NCBI RefSeq assembly: GCF_900182985.1
Contig: NZ_FXUY01000001.1
Span: 1,240,001 to 1,304,000 of the forward strand
Length of the DNA stretch: 64,000 nucleotides
Direction of reading: 5' to 3'
From: Pseudomonas helmanticensis
GTDB taxonomy: Bacteria > Pseudomonadota > Gammaproteobacteria > Pseudomonadales > Pseudomonadaceae
Shown: in pieces, positions 29,454-37,950 of the stretch
How the letters are laid out: every line of letters begins with the position of its first letter
How positions within the stretch are numbered: position 1 is the first letter of the stretch
Position numbers and translations under genes: made by a program
Notes under the pieces: model-generated
What the model saw: only the letters and a program-made list of their open reading frames with translations
Databases searched by the model: none
What the model was told of the DNA's origin: nothing

Positions 29454-31474
29454 TAAACAAGCGTCGCGTAGATTTCGATAAAAGCTTTCGGTTCAAGCAG
29501 CGCACCCGCATTCAAACGGTACTGAGGCCGCAGCGAGTATTCATCCAGGCCGTGATTGGCGCCGAACAGGTCCTTGGGGAGACTGTCGGTTTTCAACTCC
29601 TGGACAAACTGAAGCATGTCCGCTGATTTCTGGTTATCACCCAGTACTAATCGAATTTTTTGCCAATCTTCGAAAAAATACTCTTCCAGCAATGGAATAA
29701 TGCGCGTCTTGAAAATGCCGCCGAGCGCTTTGAAACGCTCCTCAATCGCGAGATTTTTCAACGACGTGAAATACGCGTGCCCAATGGCGTGTTCACGGTC
29801 ATACAACGCTTCGATACGCCTGTTGAGTGCAGTCAGCAGTTGACCGAGAAAGATGGAATGCCCTCCTTCGGAAATCGCGATTTCAGCCAACACAGACGGT
29901 TCTGGCATCAACTCGATGAATTCGAAACGGCGACGCAACGCCGTATCAACCAATGCCAGTGATCGGTCGGCCGTGTTCATCGTCCCGATCAAATCAACAT
30001 TTGAAGGAACGCTGAATGGCTTGCCTGAGTAGGGAAGTGTGAGGGTTACCTCATATTCGCCTCCCATACGTTTGTCGACTTCGATCAGCGTGATCAACTC
30101 GCCGAAAATCTTGCTGATATTGCCGCGATTGATTTCGTCAATCACCATCGCGTACTGCTGATCCGGATTTTTCAGCGCTTCTTCACACAGCCGCAGGAAT
30201 GCACCCCTTTTGATCTCGTAACGGACATCCTTTGGACAATCTGCTTGTTCCTTTTCTTGAGTCAGGTATTCGGGATCCACAAGCACCGGACGCAGACCTT
30301 CGACGAACTCTTCGTAGCCGTAGGATTGGTGAAAGGTGACAAATTCATAGCGTTTTATCCCTTCGGCGGATGTGTAGCTCTCGCGAAGCAACTCCTGCAG
30401 CCTGCGGGTTTTGCCGGTGCCGGGAGGGCCAAAATAGATTTCATTGCGTGGAATGACAGCCGCATCAGTGGCCCTGATGCTATCCGGCTGTCCCCCCTCC
30501 TCCTCACTCGAACCTTCTTCGCTGCCGTAATCATCCGGCCAGAAACCTGCGCGACTGGATTGCTGATCTTGTTCAAGCCAGATGTTGGTATTTTGCGCCT
30601 TCAGCTCTTCAACCGATGCCACAAGCGCCTCACTCAGATCCTCGTTTACCGATATCGTCTTCAGACCACCGAATGATGCCCACCGGACCGAAACACGATT
30701 CGCTTGGACAAACAACACGCCCGTTGATGATCCCTTTAACGCATCTTTGCGCTTCCTGCCGAAGACCAACTGAGTATTAGTAGACTTCGTTGACCACCAG
30801 TCAAAACCGAGTTCGTGTATCGCAACGGCGAACCGGGCAAATAACTCCGTCATCTCGCGACTCCACTTTGGCTGCCGCAGTCTGAAGTCCTTGCTGATCT
30901 GGAAGTGTTCCAATAATTTGGACAAGGCGGGCGAAGTGTTCAATCCAAACTGTTCAGCCATATCGTCGTATCCGATTTCAAATTTTTCAATGGCCGCGGC
31001 ACTCCAATCCACAATCCCCTGAAACCCGAGCGCCAATCCTTCTTCAGCGGACAAGGTCGCAACAATAGGTGAGGATTGATAAGGGCCGCGCAACTTGTCA
31101 TAGCGCTCTCGCAACGTGATATCGGTGATCTTTTTATCGACCAGGTCAAGCTTGACGACAAAGCCCCAATTGGCATCGATACCGACGGTGTAGGCCAAGC
31201 CTTGAGGAGCGTCCGCACGAGGATAGATTCGCGCCCAGTTGTAGCCCAAAAATTTCTTGTTCCACTGGCCGATGGGCCTGCGAATGACTTGGGGGGCAAT
31301 GCTGTTCGGAAATACACGCCGTTGCAATGCGTACGCCCATTGCTTGGTGACGTTATAAGCCTCGCGCAATTGGCTGTAGGCTTGCCGATGTGATGCGTCG
31401 TCTTTGTCAAAGACCTTGTCGTGCCATGCACTTAAACAATCGAATTGGTCGCTGGTAAAATAATCTGACGCCAC
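29453..31474 (-). CDS. mcrB: McrB-family AAA+ GTPase with variable N-terminal recognition domain
   Basis: Motor and DNA-recognition subunit of an McrBC-type system, 673 residues. The ~320-residue N-terminal part is not the E. coli McrB DNA-binding domain by eye; it contains two blocks ([16 protein letters not shown], and [20 protein letters not shown]) and presumably sets target specificity. The AAA+ module has Walker [10 protein letters not shown] near residue 349, Walker [19 protein letters not shown], the McrB hallmark [18 protein letters not shown] and a C-terminal lid. It is translated just before mcrC. GC content and codon use are slightly lower than in flanking core genes, consistent with acquired DNA. 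Confidence 0.88.
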   Translation of the reverse strand: MASDYFTSDQFDCLSAWHDKVFDKDDASHRQAYSQLREAYNVTKQWAYALQRRVFPNSIAPQVIRRPIGQWNKKFLGYNWARIYPRADAPQGLAYTVGIDANWGFVVKLDLVDKKITDITLRERYDKLRGPYQSSPIVATLSAEEGLALGFQGIVDWSAAAIEKFEIGYDDMAEQFGLNTSPALSKLLEHFQISKDFRLRQPKWSREMTELFARFAVAIHELGFDWWSTKSTNTQLVFGRKRKDALKGSSTGVLFVQANRVSVRWASFGGLKTISVNEDLSEALVASVEELKAQNTNIWLEQDQQSSRAGFWPDDYGSEEGSSEEEGGQPDSIRATDAAVIPRNEIYFGPPGTGKTRRLQELLRESYTSAEGIKRYEFVTFHQSYGYEEFVEGLRPVLVDPEYLTQEKEQADCPKDVRYEIKRGAFLRLCEEALKNPDQQYAMVIDEINRGNISKIFGELITLIEVDKRMGGEYEVTLTLPYSGKPFSVPSNVDLIGTMNTADRSLALVDTALRRRFEFIELMPEPSVLAEIAISEGGHSIFLGQLLTALNRRIEALYDREHAIGHAYFTSLKNLAIEERFKALGGIFKTRIIPLLEEYFFEDWQKIRLVLGDNQKSADMLQFVQELKTDSLPKDLFGANHGLDEYSLRPQYRLNAGALLEPKAFIEIYATLV

Positions 31475-31758
31475 GTGTTGTCATCCCATCCTTTGAAAGT
31501 GATTCCATGGTGCCATCACTTGTAAGGGACGGATAGAGCAACTCGAAATAGTCTTTCGTTTGTGCATGCCCCTTCAACGATGGGAACACCAATCGTCCAC
31601 AATAGTAGGCTCCGAGATCATCCGGACTCGGTAGGCGCAAGAGTAAGTTTGCAGGCCGTGAATCGCCTCGGGCTCTCTAAACACCTTGCAAGCTCTTTTC
31701 GACTAAACTCGGCACCGCAGACATCTCCGGCCTTTGCTTTGAGCATAGGAGGAAGTCT
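31475..31758. other. Region upstream of mcrB, no gene supported
   Basis: About 280 bp with several short overlapping frames in all directions but none with a ribosome binding site or recognisable product. A 77-codon minus-strand frame (31407-31640) overlaps the mcrB start; I treat it as the mcrB leader or leftover sequence. Confidence 0.4.
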
Positions 31759-31890
31759 ATGAGCACCCAACGACTCACGCCGAAATTCAAGGCAGAAGCC
31801 GTCAGGCAAGTCATTGAGTGCGGATCTCAAGAGCGTAAGCAGCCGAGCACCATGGCGTTCGAGCCTCAGCCTCTATGCCCTGATTCGATG
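31759..31890 (+). pseudogene. Decayed IS3-family transposase orfA fragment
   Basis: The frame begins MSTQRLTPKFKAEAVRQVIE, the classic start of IS3-group OrfA (InsE-like) proteins. After about 22 residues the similarity shifts frame: in the next frame the bases at about 31838-31888 read SSLSLYALIR, matching the helix-turn-helix end (SSHSLYAWIR-like) of the same family. So this is a short frameshifted relic, with no orfB behind it. It marks the right side of the McrBC island. Confidence 0.72.
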
Positions 31891-31914
31891 TCGTACAACC
31901 CTGTTGTTTTCTTC

Positions 31915-31941
31915 AAAGCCCCGTTCCAGGGGCTTTGTTGC
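31915..31941. other. Inverted repeat next to the transposase relic
   Basis: Stem AAAGCCCC / GGGGCTTT with a six-base loop, followed by GTTGCATCAG. It can be a terminator hairpin; the GGGGCTTTGTTGCA string also resembles ends of some insertion sequences, but no second end was found. Confidence 0.45.
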
Positions 31942-32418
31942 ATCAGAATAATCACGCGTATAGCGCCGCAGGAATAACTTAAAATACGCCGCCGCAAACC
32001 ATTGCCTTATAGGGAGTCACAAGGACGGACTCAATGCTTTTTTCGCAACACGTCTACGCAATCCCCGTAGTGCGCGTCCTCCGCACTGGAAAGGCGCTCC
32101 GCGTGAAGGCTCGACCGTGCCTGACCTTCAGTGCTTTGGGGTAGATGCCAATGGCAAAGAACGCAAAGGACCACCATTGGGCGTCCTGAAAAACAGACAA
32201 CTTCAAGGCCTGACGTTGCGATTGCAAGTCAGTGTGGTGGATGACGCTCCGCGGTCTTGAGGCCTCCAAACGAGCGTTGAACCACCTGCCACACCCTCTG
32301 CGCTGCAAAAATGCCATTAATGGCACAGTGCCTGATGACAAATTTGGTAATAAAGATTAACTTAGCGCCGCCTCGGCCTACGCAAGGTCGGGGATTTCGC
32401 ACTCAGTTAAGGAAAACG
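31942..32418. other. Intergenic region without a supported gene
   Basis: About 475 bp between the island relics and the zinc-ribbon genes. A 95-codon minus-strand frame (32054-32341) is open and has a reasonable amino-acid composition, but it lacks a ribosome binding site and any family I know. Likely non-coding or eroded sequence plus the promoter of the downstream pair. Confidence 0.4.
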
Positions 32419-32766
32419 ATGGCAATGGTCTATTGTCGTGCTTGCGCCAAGGAGCTTCACGAAACGGCGCACACTTGCCCCCAGTGCGGGGCCAGCCAAC
32501 AGGCCTTCGTGCCGCAAACGCAAGCCGAAGTACCCTGGCTAGCCATCGTTTCGATGATCCTCGGAATTATCTGCGCACTCACGCTCTTCGATGATTCCGA
32601 ATGGGACGCTGAAACGATCCTCGGTGTTGGTTTTATCAGCATCGCCGGTCTCGCCTGCGGCATCATTTGCATCAACCAAAAACACTCAGGAAGAAACCTC
32701 GCGATCGCCGGCATCATTTTGTCTGGCCTTACCGCGTTGGTTTTGCTGTGTCTATCGATTGAATAA
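32419..32766 (+). CDS. Zinc-ribbon membrane protein (DUF4190-like)
   Basis: A 115-residue protein with an N-terminal zinc ribbon (VYCRACAKELHETAHTCPQC, CxxC-x12-CxxC) and two or three hydrophobic segments (LAIVSMILGIICALTLF, GFISIAGLACGIICI, IAGIILSGLTALVLLCL). Start ATG at 32419 with AAGGA six bases upstream. The next gene has a near-identical ribbon and follows after 15 bases, so they form a tandem pair. Such ribbon-plus-membrane proteins are common but uncharacterised. Confidence 0.82.
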   Translation: MAMVYCRACAKELHETAHTCPQCGASQQAFVPQTQAEVPWLAIVSMILGIICALTLFDDSEWDAETILGVGFISIAGLACGIICINQKHSGRNLAIAGIILSGLTALVLLCLSIE

Positions 32767-32781
32767 TTTTAGGGAAAAAAT

Positions 32782-33234
32782 ATGAGCATGGTTTTCTGCC
32801 GCGGTTGCGCCAAGGAAATAAGCACTTTGGCCGTGGCTTGCCCACAGTGTGGGGCGCCTCAGGCAACCCAACAGTCCTATGCACAGGGCCCCGCCATTTC
32901 GACGGGCAATCCTTACCTTGAAGCATTGAAGAATTACGCGGTATTCAACGGTCGTGCTACGCGCCGTGAATACTGGTTGTTCTTCCTGATCAACATGGGT
33001 GTTGCGTTCGTTATGGGCTTCATTGACGGTTTTTTCACAACCGGCGGGGTTCTGCAAGCTCTCTATAATCTGGCGCTGCTGGTGCCGACCATTGCCGTTG
33101 GTGTACGTCGTATGCACGACACCGATCGCAGCGGCTGGTGGTTGCTGCTGCCAATCGTCAACCTGGTGTTCCTGGCGCAGGACAGCCAGCCGGGCCCGAA
33201 CCGTTTCGGTTCGAACCGCAAAGGCATCAACTGA
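32782..33234 (+). CDS. Zinc-ribbon DUF805 membrane protein
   Basis: 150 residues: a zinc ribbon (VFCRGCAKEISTLAVACPQC) followed by a DUF805 membrane domain. The DUF805 hallmarks are FNGRATRREYWLFFL, VGVRRMHDTDRSGWWLLL and NRFGSN. Four short hydrophobic segments are expected. Stop is followed by a strong terminator. It pairs with the preceding ribbon protein, suggesting the two ribbons interact or are the product of domain sharing. No function is known for DUF805 proteins. Confidence 0.9.
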   Translation: MSMVFCRGCAKEISTLAVACPQCGAPQATQQSYAQGPAISTGNPYLEALKNYAVFNGRATRREYWLFFLINMGVAFVMGFIDGFFTTGGVLQALYNLALLVPTIAVGVRRMHDTDRSGWWLLLPIVNLVFLAQDSQPGPNRFGSNRKGIN

Positions 33235-33253
33235 TACACATCGGCATCTAGCT

Positions 33254-33286
33254 GATCGAGACGGCCTTCATGGCCGTCTCTTTGTT
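33254..33286 (+). terminator. Rho-independent terminator after the zinc-ribbon pair
   Basis: Stem GAGACGGCC / GGCCGTCTC (33258-33266 and 33272-33280), five-base loop, then TTTGTTT. Confidence 0.9.
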
Positions 33287-33329
33287 TCTGGCCTGCGGAT
33301 TTGCACCGTGATTTGCGACGCAACGCATC

Positions 33330-33342
33330 ATGAAACTTTCAT
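33330..33342. promoter_or_regulatory. Small palindrome upstream of mexE
   Basis: ATGAAACTTTCAT is a perfect 13-base palindrome about 170 bp before the mexE start. It may be an operator half-site; no known consensus fits. Confidence 0.35.
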
Positions 33343-33401
33343 CACGGACATTGATAGCACCCTAACGAAAGGTGCATGCTAGAGGGCTCGAATCGTTCTT
33401 A

Positions 33402-33418
33402 TATCATTCCGAATGATA
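33402..33418. promoter_or_regulatory. LysR-type palindrome (ATC-N9-GAT) upstream of mexE
   Basis: TATCATTCCGAATGATA is a perfect 17-base palindrome that contains ATC-N9-GAT, the core of NodD-type LysR binding sites. It lies 83 bp before the mexE ATG. MexT, the LysR activator of mexEF-oprN in P. aeruginosa, uses a longer asymmetric nod-box-like site (ATCA-N5-GTCGAT...), which I do not find here. Confidence 0.55.
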
Positions 33419-33501
33419 GTTACCTTTGCTTCATTCGATTCGTGCCATCACACCCCGCCGAGCATCATCCGCCCATCTTCAATACATTGGCGGATGCATC
33501 C

Positions 33502-34755
33502 ATGGAACAGTCACTCAAACATTTGCGCTTCCCGTTGGCCTTGTTGGCCGTACTGGTGATGAGCGCCTGCGGCAAGACTCCGGAGACTGCCGCCACCGCG
33601 CCTGCTGCCAAAGTCAGCGTGGCCAAGGTGATCGAACAACCGGTCAACGAGTGGGACGAATTCACCGGGCGCCTGGAGGCGCCGGAAACCGTTGAAATCC
33701 GTCCACGGGTCTCCGGCCAGATCGACGAGGTCGCTTTCACTGAAGGCGCACTGGTCAAGAAAGGCGACCTGCTGTTCCAGATCGACCCGCGTCCATTCCA
33801 GGCTGAGGTCCGCCGCCTCGAAGCACTGGTAGCCCAGTCCCGCGCCAACGCCACCCGCAGTGAAAACGAAGCCGGTCGTGGTGAACGTCTGCGTGCCAGC
33901 AATGCGATTTCTGCAGAACTGGCCGACTCGCGTACCAGTGCCGCTCAAGAAGCCCGCGCCGCTGTCGGCGCCCTGCAAGCGCAGCTGGATCTGGCCAAAC
34001 TGAACCTCAGCTTCACTCGCGTCACCGCACCGATCAGTGGCCGTGTCAGCCGTGCCGAGATCACCGCCGGCAACCTGGTGACTGCCGACACTACCGCGCT
34101 GACCAGCGTGGTTTCGACTGACCGCGTTTACGCCTACTTCGACGCTGACGAACGTGTCTTCCTCAAATACACCCAGTTGGCCCGCAACGGTCAGCGTGGC
34201 GCGACCACTCCGGTGTACATGGGCCTGTCGAACGAAGACGGTAACCCGCACCTCGGTCAGATGAACTTCGTCGACAACCAGGTCAACCCGAAAACCGGCA
34301 CCATCCGTGGTCGCGCGGTATTCGACAACAGTGATGGCACCTACACCCCAGGCCTGTATGCACGACTGAAACTGGTCGGCAGCGGCACCTACAACGCCAT
34401 GCTGATCAACGATGAAGCGGTCGGTACCGACCTCGGCAAGAAGTTCGTGCTGGTCATGGATGCCGACAACAAAACCGCTTACCGCGCCGTCGAACTGGGT
34501 CCGAAAATCGAAGGCCTGCGCATCGTCCGTACCGGCCTGAACAAGGACGACACGATCATCGTCAAGGGGCTGCAACGGGTTCGTCCTGGCTCGCCGGTCA
34601 CGCCTGAAGTGGTGCCGATGGCCAGCGAAACGACCATCGCGGCACTCGCTCAACAACGTCAAGCGCTGGAAGCCAGCAACCTGCCCAAAGTCGCCCCTGC
34701 CAAGGGTGCGTCTGGTGCGGTTGTGAAGCTCGCGGCTGCGACCCCACGCGGTTAA
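33502..34755 (+). CDS. mexE: RND efflux periplasmic adaptor, MexE-like
   Basis: Membrane fusion lipoprotein of a tripartite RND pump, 417 residues. ATG at 33502 gives the lipoprotein signal (FPLALLAVLVMSACGK, lipobox MSAC). The lipoyl halves (ETVEIRPRVSGQIDEVAFTE and SFTRVTAPISGRVSRAEI), a hairpin of Ala/Glu/Arg heptads and the beta-barrel (VRGRAVF-like GTIRGRAVFDNSDGTYTPG) are in the order of MexE/AcrA. It is followed 15 bp later by the mexF-like gene. Substrates for MexEF-OprN include chloramphenicol, quinolones and quorum-signal precursors; naming rests on overall family resemblance. Confidence 0.9.
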   Translation: MEQSLKHLRFPLALLAVLVMSACGKTPETAATAPAAKVSVAKVIEQPVNEWDEFTGRLEAPETVEIRPRVSGQIDEVAFTEGALVKKGDLLFQIDPRPFQAEVRRLEALVAQSRANATRSENEAGRGERLRASNAISAELADSRTSAAQEARAAVGALQAQLDLAKLNLSFTRVTAPISGRVSRAEITAGNLVTADTTALTSVVSTDRVYAYFDADERVFLKYTQLARNGQRGATTPVYMGLSNEDGNPHLGQMNFVDNQVNPKTGTIRGRAVFDNSDGTYTPGLYARLKLVGSGTYNAMLINDEAVGTDLGKKFVLVMDADNKTAYRAVELGPKIEGLRIVRTGLNKDDTIIVKGLQRVRPGSPVTPEVVPMASETTIAALAQQRQALEASNLPKVAPAKGASGAVVKLAAATPRG

Positions 34756-34770
34756 GGGACGACAACTCCG

Positions 34771-37700
34771 ATGAATTTTTCCCAATTCTTCATTTCACGG
34801 CCGATCTTCGCAGCGGTGCTGTCGCTGTTGATCCTGATCGCCGGTGCGATTTCGCTGTTCCAGTTGCCGATCAGCGAATACCCGGAAGTCGTGCCACCGA
34901 CCGTGGTGGTGCGTGCCAACTTCCCGGGTGCCAACCCTAAAGTCATCGGTGAAACCGTGGCGGCTCCGCTGGAGCAAGCCATCACTGGCGTTGAGAACAT
35001 GCTGTACATGTCCTCGCAGTCGACCGCTGACGGCAAGATCACCCTGACAATCACCTTCGCCCTGGGTACTGACCTGGACAACGCGCAGGTACAGGTGCAA
35101 AACCGGGTGACCCGTACCGAGCCGAAGCTTCCCGAGGAAGTGACGCGCATCGGTATCACTGTCGACAAGGCATCGCCCGACCTGACCATGGTTGTGCACT
35201 TGACCTCGCCGGACAAACGCTACGACATGCTTTACCTGTCCAACTACGCAATCCTCAACATCAAGGATGAGCTCGCTCGTCTCGGTGGTGTCGGTGACGT
35301 GCAGCTGTTCGGTATGGGCGACTACTCGCTGCGGGTCTGGCTCGATCCGAACAAGACTGCTTCGCGCAATCTGACCGCGACCGATGTGGTCACGGCGATT
35401 CGTGAACAGAACCGTCAGGTCGCCGCCGGTCAACTCGGTGCGCCGCCCGCTCCGAATGCGCAGAGCTTCCAGTTGTCGGTCAACACTCAGGGCCGTCTGG
35501 TGTCCGAGGAAGAGTTCGAGAACATCATCATTCGCGCAGGCGATAACGGTGAAATCACTCGCCTCAAGGATATTGCCCGCGTCGAACTCGGTTCCAGCCA
35601 ATACGCCCTGCGTTCGTTGCTGAACAACCAGCCGGCCGTCGCGATCCCGATCTTCCAGCGTCCAGGCTCCAACGCCATCGAAATCTCGAACGAAGTCCGG
35701 GCGAAGATGGATGAGCTGAAGAAAAGCTTCCCGCAAGGCATGGACTACAGCATCGTTTATGACCCGACGATCTTCGTGCGTGGCTCGATCGAGGCGGTGG
35801 TTCACACCCTCTTCGAAGCACTGATTCTCGTGGTTCTGGTGGTGATCCTGTTCCTGCAGACCTGGCGCGCCTCGATCATTCCGTTGGTGGCGGTGCCGGT
35901 ATCGTTGATCGGTACGTTTGCGGTCATGCACCTGTTCGGTTTCTCGCTCAACGCGCTGTCGCTGTTCGGTCTGGTACTGGCCATCGGTATCGTGGTCGAC
36001 GACGCCATCGTGGTGGTGGAGAACGTCGAGCGCAACATTGAACTCGGATTGACGCCGGTCGAAGCGACCAAGCGGGCGATGCGTGAAGTGACCGGCCCGA
36101 TCATTGCCACGGCACTGGTGCTGTGCGCGGTGTTCATCCCGGCCGCTTTCATCTCCGGCCTCACCGGGCAGTTCTACAAGCAGTTTGCACTGACCATCGC
36201 TATTTCGACGGTGATCTCGGCGTTCAACTCGCTGACCCTGTCGCCAGCGCTGGCCGCTGTGTTGCTGAAAAGCCACGACGCACCGAAAGACCGCTTCTCC
36301 AAGGTGCTCGACAAGATCTTCGGTGGCTGGCTGTTCCGTCCATTCAACCGCTTCTTTGATCGCGCCAGTCATGGTTACGTCGGCACGGTGGGCCGTGTTA
36401 TCCGCAGCAGTGGCATCGCCCTTCTACTGTACGCAGGCCTGATGGTGCTGACCTTCTTCGGCTTCGCACACACCCCGACCGGTTTCGTACCCGGTCAGGA
36501 CAAGCAATATCTGGTGGCCTTCGCGCAATTGCCGGACGCTTCGAGCCTGGATCGCACCGAAGACGTGATCAAGCGCATGTCCGACCTCGCGCTGAAACAG
36601 CCAGGCGTGGAAAGCGCCGTAGCGTTCCCGGGCCTGTCGATCAACGGCTTCACCAACAGCCCGAACGCCGGCATCGTGTTCGTGACCCTGAAACCGTTCG
36701 ACGAACGTAAAGACCCGAGCATGTCCGCCGGTGCGATTGCCGGTGCCTTGAACGGCCAGTTCGCCAACATTCAGGAAGCGTACATGGCGATCTTCCCGCC
36801 ACCGCCGGTACAAGGTCTGGGCACCATTGGTGGTTTCCGTCTGCAAATCGAAGACCGGGGGAACCTGGGCTACGACGAGCTGTACAAAGAAACCATGAAC
36901 ATCATCAACAAAAGCCACAACGTGCCGGAACTGGCTGGCCTGTTCACCAGTTACACAGTGAACGTGCCGCAGGTCGATGCCGCCATCGACCGTGAAAAAG
37001 CCAAGACCCACGGCGTGGCTGTCAGCGACATCTTCGACACCCTGCAGATTTACCTGGGTTCGCTGTATGCCAACGACTTCAACCGCTTCGGGCGCACCTA
37101 TCAGGTCAACGTTCAGGCCGAGCAGCAGTTCCGCCTCGAATCCGATCAGATCGGTCAGCTGAAAGTGCGCAACAACAAAGGCGAAATGATCCCGCTGGCG
37201 ACCTTCATCAAGGTCAGCGACACCTCGGGCCCGGATCGCGTGATGCACTACAACGGCTTCATCACCGCGGAAATCAACGGTGCCGCGGCTCCCGGCTACA
37301 GCTCTGGCCAGGCCGAAAAAGCCATCGAGAAACTGCTCAAGGATGAACTTCCGAACGGCATGACCTACGAATGGACCGACCTGACCTATCAGCAGATTCT
37401 GTCCGGCAACACTGCGTTGTTCGTGTTCCCGCTCTGCGTACTGCTGGCGTTCCTGGTGCTCGCGGCTCAATACGAAAGCTGGAGCCTGCCACTGGCAGTG
37501 ATCCTGATCGTACCGATGACCCTGCTGTCGGCCATCACCGGCGTGATCATCTCGGGGGGTGACAACAACATCTTCACCCAGATCGGTTTGATCGTACTGG
37601 TGGGACTTGCCTGTAAGAACGCGATTCTGATCGTCGAATTCGCCAAGGATAAACAGGAAGAAGGCCTCAACCCGCTCGCTGCGGTACTGGAAGCTTGCCG

Positions 37701-37950
37701 TCTGCGTCTGCGGCCGATCCTGATGACCTCCTTCGCGTTCATCATGGGTGTGGTGCCACTGGTGTTCTCCAGCGGTGCCGGTGCCGAGATGCGTCATGCC
37801 ATGGGTGTGGCGGTGTTCTCCGGGATGCTCGGGGTGACCTTCTTTGGTCTGTTGCTGACGCCAGTGTTCTACGTGCTGATCCGTAACTTTGTCGAACGCG
37901 GCGAAGCCCGCAAAGCGGCCAAAGCCCTGAAACTGGAGGCGCAACAATGA
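34771..37950 (+). CDS. mexF: RND efflux inner membrane permease, MexF-like
   Basis: Proton-driven drug exporter, 1059 residues, HAE-1 RND type. It starts MNFSQFFISRPIFAAVLSLL and has 12 membrane helices; TM4 holds the proton-relay aspartates (GIVVDDAIVVVENVERN) and TM10 the conserved Lys (GLACKNAILIVEFAKD). The porter-domain motif FVPGQDKQYLVAF and GGDNNIFTQIGLIVLVG are typical of MexF rather than MexB. It lies between mexE and oprN, with the oprN ATG overlapping its stop (ATGA), so the three are coupled. Confidence 0.95.
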   Translation: MNFSQFFISRPIFAAVLSLLILIAGAISLFQLPISEYPEVVPPTVVVRANFPGANPKVIGETVAAPLEQAITGVENMLYMSSQSTADGKITLTITFALGTDLDNAQVQVQNRVTRTEPKLPEEVTRIGITVDKASPDLTMVVHLTSPDKRYDMLYLSNYAILNIKDELARLGGVGDVQLFGMGDYSLRVWLDPNKTASRNLTATDVVTAIREQNRQVAAGQLGAPPAPNAQSFQLSVNTQGRLVSEEEFENIIIRAGDNGEITRLKDIARVELGSSQYALRSLLNNQPAVAIPIFQRPGSNAIEISNEVRAKMDELKKSFPQGMDYSIVYDPTIFVRGSIEAVVHTLFEALILVVLVVILFLQTWRASIIPLVAVPVSLIGTFAVMHLFGFSLNALSLFGLVLAIGIVVDDAIVVVENVERNIELGLTPVEATKRAMREVTGPIIATALVLCAVFIPAAFISGLTGQFYKQFALTIAISTVISAFNSLTLSPALAAVLLKSHDAPKDRFSKVLDKIFGGWLFRPFNRFFDRASHGYVGTVGRVIRSSGIALLLYAGLMVLTFFGFAHTPTGFVPGQDKQYLVAFAQLPDASSLDRTEDVIKRMSDLALKQPGVESAVAFPGLSINGFTNSPNAGIVFVTLKPFDERKDPSMSAGAIAGALNGQFANIQEAYMAIFPPPPVQGLGTIGGFRLQIEDRGNLGYDELYKETMNIINKSHNVPELAGLFTSYTVNVPQVDAAIDREKAKTHGVAVSDIFDTLQIYLGSLYANDFNRFGRTYQVNVQAEQQFRLESDQIGQLKVRNNKGEMIPLATFIKVSDTSGPDRVMHYNGFITAEINGAAAPGYSSGQAEKAIEKLLKDELPNGMTYEWTDLTYQQILSGNTALFVFPLCVLLAFLVLAAQYESWSLPLAVILIVPMTLLSAITGVIISGGDNNIFTQIGLIVLVGLACKNAILIVEFAKDKQEEGLNPLAAVLEACRLRLRPILMTSFAFIMGVVPLVFSSGAGAEMRHAMGVAVFSGMLGVTFFGLLLTPVFYVLIRNFVERGEARKAAKALKLEAQQ

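Noticed and set aside
31915..31941. Possible end of an IS5-type insertion sequence
   Set aside because: Only one end-like string, no transposase of that family and no matching second end or target duplication.
32054..32341. 95-codon minus-strand frame before the zinc-ribbon genes
   Set aside because: No start signal or known family; kept only as part of an intergenic entry.
34795..37947. Minus-strand frames of over 500 codons opposite mexF
   Set aside because: Arg/His/Gln-rich shadow translations of the RND permease gene.
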